DNA of 64,000 bases from Rhododendron vialii (taxonomy: Eukaryota; Streptophyta; Magnoliopsida; Ericales; Ericaceae). The notes beneath the pieces were generated by a model. It worked only from the letters and a program-made list of their open reading frames with translations, did not search any database and was not told where the DNA came from. The position numbers and the translations under genes are program-made. Below, one piece after another: positions 55,911 through 64,000 of the stretch (position 1 is its first letter; every line of letters starts with the position of its first letter). Where the stretch lies: the NCBI RefSeq assembly GCF_030253575.1, contig NC_080568.1:27729001-27793000 (forward strand). The letters are read 5' to 3'.

Positions 55911-56175
55911 AAGAGAAACCATAGGGTAGAAACAGGTTCCTTCATCTCAAATTAATCCATCCTACATCGAAGGCCATTGACATGAATAAAACAAATGGTA
56001 GCTTCAACTACATGACATCATTTTCAGTATCCATCCCTATTCTGTTTAAACCTTACAACCATGACATACAATCTTCTAATTAATCAATTTATTACAAATT
56101 CGTATGAGAAACAACCTATCTGTTAGAGGTATAATCAACTTTTTCGCTAATTCTCCAAGGAGAAGTACGCGTGTG

Positions 56176-57290
56176 TCAGTTAGAATGTATAATCAACTTT
56201 TTCGCCACTAGTCGAATACCAGCACTCTGCTGATAGTCATACGCGTCCAATGAGAAACACGCATCCACAAAGGTTCCTGGAGTGAACAAGGCATCGAGTT
56301 CAGCAACGTCATATCTACTAACCACTAGCCGCTGTGGGGTGGCGGAACCTTCTTTCTTGTATATATCTGTGAGCCATCTGGAAACACCCCCATCTGCTAT
56401 GGTAGGTATGCTGCAGAAATGGCAAAATCGAAGGTCAGATTTCAGTAACAACAGAACATCTGAGACAGTTTAAACTGGCCACTGGTACCTCATTTGTTGT
56501 GAATAAAAATTGCACGTTAGACAGGATTAACAGGATTTCAATCATAACTCCATTTCCGTCTTGAAATTACCCGAAGATTTCAATTTTAACCAATAATTTT
56601 CCAATCTTCGCAGAAACAAGATAAAGCATGAAACGTGTACTTCGTTTTTTGGATATCAAAAAAGCATGATATCAACATTCAAACAAAACCACTCTAGTCT
56701 TTGTCAAGTCCCCCATTTCTCCCTTCCACTTTCTGAAGCATACAGAATAATTCTACTGAAATAAAGTCGCTTACTATGTTTTAAACAAGTTGATATGGCG
56801 AAACAATCTGCTACTTGACATTTGAACCTCCTATCGGATATGATAAACCAAAAGTTACAAAATTGCACTTAGCATGTTATTCTGAATTCTGAGCCAGTTA
56901 GATTAACTTAAGGGTGTAGCTACAGTCATTTGGGTGGGTTCACATGATCCCGTGTGAACCCACGGGAATCTGAAATACTTAGGGACACATAGTACAGACA
57001 TTTGGCGCAGCTTCTATCAATCATGACACCAGTGAAATTTTAGAGAAAACCTAAACGGGGGGGGGGGGGGGGGGGTCAACCTGAGAAACCAAAACTTAAT
57101 AAGTTTGCAGTAACTTGACAAGTTACTTTCGCTTGCGCTGTTGCAAATCTACGAGATTACCTGGTTTTAAAGGAAAGTTGATTAATTTGAGTACATTGGA
57201 AGCACTAAAGAATGACACGATGACTTGTTGAATGACGTCACTGAACCAAAATCCTAGCTACGCCACTGGTTAGTCCAAATATATATTTGT

Positions 57291-57337
<47 letters not shown>

Positions 57338-59036
57338 ACTTCAATCTCACAGTACGCGAGTTCATGAAGCCACCCTTTCTGGTGACTACAGGCCTCCACT
57401 CAGAGCTGCTACCAGAATCTACAGACAACCTCTGCGCAAGACCATCACATGCATCCAAAACCCGGCAAAGATTTGGAGTTCCGTCCACAACAAAACTCAA
57501 CCGAGGACGCCCAGCATAATCGACAAACTTCGTACTTACTCCAAAGCGCACTTTCAAGTGAGTACAGGACAGCTGCAGCAAAACATCTCTGTGCATTACT
57601 TGTATTCTTTGAATTCCACGATAAAATGGGGCAAGTGACACACTAATCGAAGGTACATGAACTCCATCAGGCTCTAAGAAGGCTGTATACCCATTGGAGC
57701 CCTCAGATTCAACTGCTGCATTTACTGAAGACTCTGGAGACTTCAAACTGGATTCTTCATCCATGTTGTCTGATTGAAGAGTTTGTATCTCCACTTCAAC
57801 ACTAAGTTGGCCCATGTTAAAAGGGTCTGGACGAGCCTCTTCCCCTGTGTTGGGAGTCATTAGAGATAGTACATGAAGGGTTCCCTCTCTGTTTTGATTT
57901 GTGGGAGATGATATATGGTGGTTTTCAATGTTGATACTTGGTGAGGATGAATCTGTTGAGCTCATGATCATCCCGTCCCGAGAAGCTGACCCATTACTCC
58001 TACTTCTTGTAGTAGTATTTGGAGAAACCCAACTGTTTTCCGTTTGTATGTTTGATTCCTGCATGTTAAGCAGATTTTTAGTCCAGTTCCATGAACCAAC
58101 TTTGCAAAACTCTCAACCATAACCAGGAAGTGACAAATGGTGACCCAATCAGTGGCAGATTCAGGAATTTACTATAGCAGGGGCACATATAAATGACAAT
58201 GCTGAATTCTTGTCTCATAACGAAACAGGGTAATGAATTTCACACATTACTAAAGGAAGGAGTGTAACTGCTTGGCTATGTTTGTAACTTTATGTTGCAA
58301 TAAACAGAAAGGAAGGAGTGCATTTGCATAAAAGGAGAGTGGGCACATCATGATTTTATGGAGGCATCGGGATAATTCTAAAAAATTCCATAAGGGCCCA
58401 TCCCCACAAGCCCCTACTTGCATCTTCCTCTGGATCCAATCTTGTAGTTATATGATCTAATCATCTAAGTTACCTAACAAACATAGCCAGCAGTCCTTCT
58501 ATGAACAAGGGGATCAGACATCATATTTTAGTAGGTGTGACAAACTATGTCTATTTCTGCGATAAAGCATGTAAAATTGAATGCAGGCTAAGAGTGTGAT
58601 CATGCTTCCTTCATCAAAAAGGAGATCGAAACTTGAATAGGTAAATGTTTACCAAGAATAGAACTGTTGCACAGTACTTGAGAACTTCGAGATTCATCCG
58701 AACGTCATCTAAACTCCTGAGAATCATCACATAGTAGAAACGTCAGACGTTAATAATTAGTTGACAACAGTAAGAGACTACCATTTCTCACAGGCTCACA
58801 TTCCTCAAAGCAAACATTATTTGGACCATCGATTGTGTTCATGTCATTGGTCGTTCTAAAAGTTCATGCATGCATGTTAGAGCTAGACACCTCTGGGGCT
58901 AGCACACGTGGCATCATATAGGCACAGCCGTTGGACACTTAGACATTCCGATAGAAGTACAGATTTTGAGTGAACACCAAGGATGCTTAAAGAAGAACTC
59001 AACCCTTTACATATTTTCCATTCACAAAAAATAAAA

Positions 59037-59074
<38 letters not shown>

Positions 59075-62000
59075 AAATAAACTCAAAATCAAATGTGAGC
59101 AGATGAGGGCTTTAAATTAGACAAATTCTAAAGAATGTAGTCATTTCCAAGGGGGGGAAAAGATGGTCAAATTTATATTTGAGGCGAGAATGCATATTTC
59201 ATAATTACCGATGAGTTTGCTGCCCAAGCCCAAAGTAAGCTGCAAGTGTGGCCATCTGTATACAAGAGTATGGTTGAATCAGAATTCAAAAGTCTTAACC
59301 AAACAAATGCAAATAACATTACTGATGTAGAACTGATGCGCAACCCCTAGGAATCCACACCTAGGGGGGTAGAATTAGAATCCACCCTAATTCAAGAGAA
59401 ACCAAAACTTTTATTCATTCAATAATAATCCATAAACAACCTGCAGGAGCCATATATAATATATATAGGCCCAATGTGATAACATCCCCTACCAAAAGAT
59501 AAAACACAAACTAAGAAGAAAAAACCTATCTAGAAACAAATAAATGAGAAGGATACTAAATTGCAAATGACATAAATATCATAATGATAAATCATATGGC
59601 CCCACAATCATCTACCCATAAAGAAACTGGATGGGCCATCCTCCCACGCCAACGGCTATAGACAAGTGTGAACCTGGTGTCCGCACCAATTACCCATCGG
59701 CATAACCCAGCATATCAGCACAAATCCAAGAAGCCATAAACACTGACTCATGGACTACAGGACTAGCTATGGACAATAACATTTAAGAAAACATAATAGA
59801 AAGAAAAAAGGAAACAACATTGACTAGAACAATAGAATCCCTCAATTGAGCCTAGAATCAGCCCTTGGTCCAGCAATGTAACAGAGACTGGAGAAGATTA
59901 TAACAGGTTCAGAATGAGATATATGTATCCCAAAATGGGTGCAGGAACTCCCAATACACTAAAGATTGAAGACATGCTCACCATGTCACTAGCCAACCAT
60001 CCTTCCGTCCTTCAGAAAAATTCCAAAAAAATAAGCTCCCACCCTAGCTTTCACAGACCACGTGAAACATAATTTAGGTTCTTCCTTAAATTCATTGAAC
60101 AGATTAACTGAAAAATATTTTGCAGATGGCTTTCTAAAACCCTTCTTGGAAAAGATGAGATATCTTATGTAGTTTGTCATTGTCCGCCTATATGCATATA
60201 TATATGTAAACATACACGCGGATCCAGTCCGGGATCCCAGATTTTGTGTAAAATGTGGACCATGATCTCAGCCGTTGGATTGTGTTTTGAATGGTCCAGA
60301 TTCGCGAACGATCTATTCACGAGAATAGATGGTGAATAGATTGTGTGCACGCACTCATGTCCATGGACACGCTATGTGTGTGCAAAAACTAGTAGAAAGC
60401 CGTAGAAGAGGAGAGGGCAAACCCCATTTGATAACTTCTCAAGCAGTTACATGGGGTCGTTTTCCTCTTTTGTCCCAAGGGGTTATCCGATTGGAACTTA
60501 ATTAAACTGTAAAATTACTTTTTCTTGCGGGTGTGATAAAGAAAGCGTACCACTATATACAGTTATATGTATGTCTGTAATGTATGTATGTATGAGGTCA
60601 GGTGCCATTGATCTGACCCCCTTGACATTAGCAAAAAGAAAAAAGTATGCGGCCACATGGAGATTACAAAATTGACGATATTTGACCATTGGGATTGGTA
60701 TAATTCAGTCTATAACACTTCACAGATCAGCTGAGTGAAACAGTGAAACTTAACTATTAGGAGCATAATGTTGTTCAACATCCCCAAGTTCAAAAACGTT
60801 GTCAAGCATTCCTGGACAATGTCAATGGTTGGTAATTGTTAGGAGCAGGAGATTGTCGTTCTTCCTGAGTCTATAATACTCTATAGAATGGTGGTACTTG
60901 TGCGTACACTTACAGTACAGTCTACTGGAACTACATAACAAGTATGTTAAGCCGTGAATATTGTGGAAACTAGACTTCGCAACAACATGAGCAGCAAGTT
61001 TCTTATAAATCTTAATTTGCCTATGTACAGAAGGAAGTTACTGCAAAATTCAGTACACACTTGATCAAAAATGATTTGCGGGAATTTTTAAAACAGCTGA
61101 ATTCCATATTGATGCAGCTTAGTTGATATATGATATATCAAAAATTTAGCTCTTTCAGCTTTCTATTAGTTATGTTTTTGTTAATTTCCTGTTGAATTTT
61201 AGTACATATTAAACATTGAAAACCTGTCGGTCATCTTGCACCTCAATAAAGAAGTCTTGGTTCAGTCCTTGGTTAGTAGAAGATTGTTGGGTCACATTCT
61301 ATGATGGAAACGTCTAGAATGGGAAACTACAGACCGATCAGAGAATTGGTATGACAATATATTCTAAATCCAAATGAGAGCTGCATGGCAATTGAACTTA
61401 GAAACGTATGCTCAAAGATAGATGACGAGAACACGATTTAGAAATCAGAAAAAATAATAGAAACTCAAAGATTTAGAATACTGAGCAATGCCCCACTTTC
61501 AGGCTTCAGCAACCGAAAAATGCAAAACCCAACTTCCACGAAATTATAAACGTGAAAACACTTAAGTCAAGGCAATAATAGTGCTAACATTATCAATTGA
61601 AGAAAACAAGACACCCGTGTGCCTGTACAATCTCCTGAATTGTTCCATTGGCAAATTCACATCACCTGATCACCTAATTCACACACAACCAATTGCCAAT
61701 TACACTCGTCAATATAATTTGAGGCCTGTTACAAATCACCGCTTTTTATCCCCATTTTATTTCACCCCATGCGGCAAAATATGATTCACCTAATCGTATA
61801 CACATAGGAAGCAAATCAAAACCATACACTAAGCGGTGACATATAACATTTGTCAAGTTAGTTACCATTTCTGTATCTTACGTCAATGTTTTGCATAGTT
61901 TCAACACTAATAATGACCTCACCATAAAAACGAACTAATGACAGTTCGGATAGAGAAATATACCTTCATGTCACCAGCTCTCCTCCCAAACCTCTGCGTC

Positions 62001-63040
62001 AATACAGCCAATGAATCTATTGTCCCCTTCGGCTCCGGTGGCGGCCGATTAATCTCCGCAAAGGCCTCCCGAATGCGAGTACAATCAAACCTCAGTATAT
62101 TATGGCCCGCCCATATCCTCCCTATAAACACCACACAAAACAGAAAACACCCAATCAAACCCAAAAATCGTAAATACCCAGAAATCCAAAACGAACATGA
62201 TAAGTATACAAAAAAAAAAAAAAAAAACACCACCCAATCTAATCTCAAAATCCCAGAAACATATACCCCTTTATGTACATGAAAACTCCACCCAGAACGG
62301 GTGTCAAAATCCAAAAAACATATACACATATAAACACCACACAAAAGACCCAATCAAAATATTCAAAACTCAAATCCCAGTACCCAGAAAACCACCAAAA
62401 CCACATACATACATGACTAAGTAAGTATACATATAAACACCACCAAAATGTACCCAATCAAAACCTAATCTCAAAATCCCAGAAAACTAAAAACTTATAC
62501 TTCTATTTGTACATAAAAACTCCACCCCAAACACCCAACCAAAACCCCAATCACAAAAACCCAGAAAACCCAAAAACGTACTCCCAGTACATAAAATCTC
62601 CACCCAAATACCCAGTCAAAACTTAAATCACGAAAACCCAAAAAACAAACATATACATATACTCAATCAGAACCTAATCTCAAACCCCAGAAAACTCAAA
62701 AACATATACTACATATAATATAAATATATCCATAAAAAGAGAAGGAAGGAGGCATACCCTGGAGAATGTCGTAGACCCTATCGGCGATTTCGGAGAAAGT
62801 GGGGGCTGGAACGACGTCGGCCTTGGTGATGCCGTTGCATCGAACAGAGAGGGAGGTAATGAGGGATAGGTCAGCTGGCCGGACCAGGGTCGAGTAGCTC
62901 TCGAGCTCAACGAGCTTCTTGGGGCAGACCAGTATGGCTCCGAATTCGAGGATCGCGTAGCCCTGGCCGGGTCGGGTCGGCACCGTGGTCTCGACGTCGA
63001 AGAACGCTATCTCCGACCTGTCACCACCCAAAACCACCAT
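56176..63040 (-). CDS. NEN-type DEDDh exonuclease domain protein
   Basis: NEN proteins (NAC45/86-dependent exonuclease-domain proteins) take part in nuclear degradation during sieve-element enucleation; that role is known for Arabidopsis members. Six coding exons: 62758-63040, 61964-62121, 59209-59255, 58653-58716, 57340-58058 and 56176-56410, all GT-AG, giving 501 residues. The exonuclease domain covers about 10-185. Its catalytic set is visible: Asp15 and Glu17 in FFDVETT, Asp107 in WAGHNILRFD, His162 in QQTHR and Asp167 in SLDDVRMN. A variable serine- and asparagine-rich linker follows from about 185. A conserved C-terminal domain comes last (HVPSISVSLAPFYRG, LSFVVDGTPNLCRVLDAC, LDALFTPGTFVDACF, QQSAGIRLVAKKL). 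Whether it is the NEN1, NEN2 or NEN4 orthologue is undecided. Introns 1 and 2 carry a degenerate tandem array and a solo LTR. Confidence 0.94.
57057..57075. repeat. Poly(G) run of 19
   Basis: An uninterrupted G homopolymer in the last NEN intron (poly(C) on the coding strand). Runs this long are rare, and the length may be unreliable in assemblies. Confidence 0.9.
57291..57335. repeat. Compound (GC)n(GA)n microsatellite next to NEN splice donor
   Basis: A short GC tract joins about 17 GA repeats and ends 4 bases from the donor dinucleotide of the exon ending at 57340. On the coding strand the intron begins gtaactctctctctct. Confidence 0.95.
59040..59069. repeat. (TA)n microsatellite
   Basis: About 15 TA repeats in a NEN intron, set in a longer AT-rich stretch. 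Confidence 0.93.
59323..59688 (-). mobile_element. Solo LTR, 366 bp, probably Copia-like
   Basis: The plus strand starts TGATGTAGAACTG and ends GTCCGCACCA, that is, TG...CA ends. An exact 5-bp direct repeat ATTAC lies at 59318-59322 and 59689-59693. On the minus strand it starts TGGTGCGGACACC and contains a polyadenylation-like gaatgaataaaagttttgg, so it is oriented as the host NEN gene. No internal region is present. Confidence 0.85.
62125..62715. repeat. Degenerate tandem array in NEN intron 1
   Basis: Phrases such as atataaacaccac, acccaatcaaaa, aatctcaaaatcccagaaa and acataaaaactccaccc recur five to seven times at irregular spacing. They form a C- and A-rich, diverged minisatellite that fills nearly the whole 636-bp intron. 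An A-run of 18 lies inside (62209-62226). Confidence 0.8.
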
Positions 63041-63054
63041 AGTAGTATAGCACT

Positions 63055-63092
63055 AGAGAGAGAGAGATTTGGATGAGAGAGAAAGAGAGAGT
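63055..63092. repeat. GA-rich tract in NEN leader
   Basis: Imperfect GA repeats (gagagagagaga, then gagagagaaagagagag) begin 15 bp upstream of the NEN start codon; CT-rich on the coding strand. Confidence 0.9.
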
Positions 63093-64000
63093 AATTGGGT
63101 TAAATCAAAATCCAATTGGATTTGTGTATGCAAGTATATATCTGTTCCAGAGGTATTATATGAAGGGATAGAGGTAGATTTGACTGGTGTCCGTCGTGGC
63201 GTGGTGAATGACTGGGATTGCTTTCATCGGACGGTTTGTGGGGTACATGGTGAAGAAGAAAAGGACATGAATTCTTTTTTTCCAGGGGTTGATTAGGGAG
63301 GGAGGAAATGGAGGTTGATAGTGGCAGAGAAGCAAGAAGAAACGTGCCATGTAACGGACACGGTACGACAAAGCGTGTTGTACAAGTTGCTTTTCTGAAA
63401 ATACTACGGTACAAATCTTCTCATAATCCGACGTTCTAAACAAGCTTAGCGTGCGTCTCGACTAATTTTAAAAGTATAAAATTGATCATCGGACAAGTTC
63501 TCTCCAGTAGACCCAACTCTCAATATTAGGGATATTTAAACTCTGTGAAATTTCAACATGCGGTGAAAATACAAATTTTAATTCGATCACTGAAAGCACC
63601 TATTGGACTGATTTTGTGATTTTGCCTTAAAGAAAGTACTAATCTTTTTCAAAAATTATCTGGAAAATAGGTCTCAAAACCTCTTCACCAAACAAGTTTT
63701 TTTGTGATTTCTGCAAAAAGAGAACAAGAACCAAGACTCGTATGCCATAACTGTTATGAGAAAAGTTATGGAGTAGAATCATGACATCTCGTTCCGCTAA
63801 GATTCTTTTTTATAAATACTTATTTTTCGCTTTATGAGATAGGTCATTCTCTTATAGTATATCACTTTTACCTTTAATTTTAAAAAATAAGTACTTATTT
63901 TAGTTAGTGGAACACGCTCTCGTAAGTGGAGTGGGATGCAGTTGGTGTCTCCCTTATACTATCATGTACATGGACAGAGTTCGATTCTTATAAGCATTCA
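63093..64000. other. NEN upstream region and window edge
   Basis: Contains the NEN promoter region. A short palindrome around ataagtacttatttt lies near 63888. I see no gene or recognisable element. Confidence 0.5.

Larger units (their letters stand above)
52208..56175. other. TOC1 promoter and spacer to the NEN gene
   Basis: The proximal 700 bp upstream of TOC1 (52500-52930) is clearly more GC-rich than the surroundings. The rest is AT-rich with one MITE and one SINE. A minus-strand segment ending in A-rich sequence near 55240-55340 may be another retroelement tail. No gene is supported. Confidence 0.55.

Noticed and set aside
61919-62353. 144-codon frame in NEN as a separate gene
   Set aside because: It contains NEN exon 61964-62121 extended into intron 1; the upstream part is intronic repeat translation.

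Overview
This window is nuclear DNA from a flowering plant, most likely a woody eudicot. The evidence is multi-exon genes with GT-AG introns, plant-only families (TOC1, a XXT5-type xyloglucan xylosyltransferase, NEN exonuclease, P-class PPR, class II formin), many long (GA/CT)n microsatellites, and the usual plant mix of small inverted-repeat elements, solo LTRs and an L1-type LINE. The frequent CT tracts and general look suggest an asterid such as an Ericales species, but that is only a guess.

Layout. Positions 697-6747 (+) hold the 3' part of a class II formin (FH2 domain); its 5' end lies outside the window. It converges on a complete 18-exon LONRF-type gene (TPR, RING and LON substrate-binding domains, 483 aa) at 8986-17477 (-). 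Positions 17.5-25.1 kb are gene-poor and carry at least eight inverted-repeat elements. A single-exon XXT5-like gene (450 aa) lies at 25129-26481 (-). Another element-rich spacer includes a nearly perfect 79-bp-arm hairpin at 30985-31180. It ends at the mitochondrial complex I 51-kDa subunit gene (NDUFV1 type), which I read as two coding exons, 31364-31387 and 33648-35105 (+), 493 aa. A broken, 5'-truncated L1-type LINE occupies about 37.1-41.8 kb (-). It is followed by an intronless PPR gene (43344-44807, -), the circadian clock gene TOC1/PRR1 (six coding exons, 46531-52066, -, 579 aa) and a NEN-type DEDDh exonuclease gene (six coding exons, 56176-63040, -, 501 aa).

The genes are ordinary, functionally unrelated plant housekeeping, regulatory and developmental genes; nothing suggests an operon or an unknown multi-gene system. 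Every exon chain proposed here was checked by hand: GT-AG borders, continuous reading frame and a codon total that closes on a stop.

The most interesting structure is in the non-coding DNA. (1) Six very short inserts of 15-32 bp, each an A-run (or T-run) plus a few bases, are flanked by 11-19 bp direct repeats. They look like extreme 5'-truncated retroposition events; two lie in LONRF introns and two in or next to TOC1. (2) Two solo LTRs have exact 5-bp target duplications inside introns. (3) A hairpin with 75 of 79 bases paired lies just upstream of the complex I gene. (4) CT tracts on the sense strand sit near the 5' end of five of the six genes whose starts are in the window. (5) An evening-element-like site and a G-box lie upstream of TOC1.
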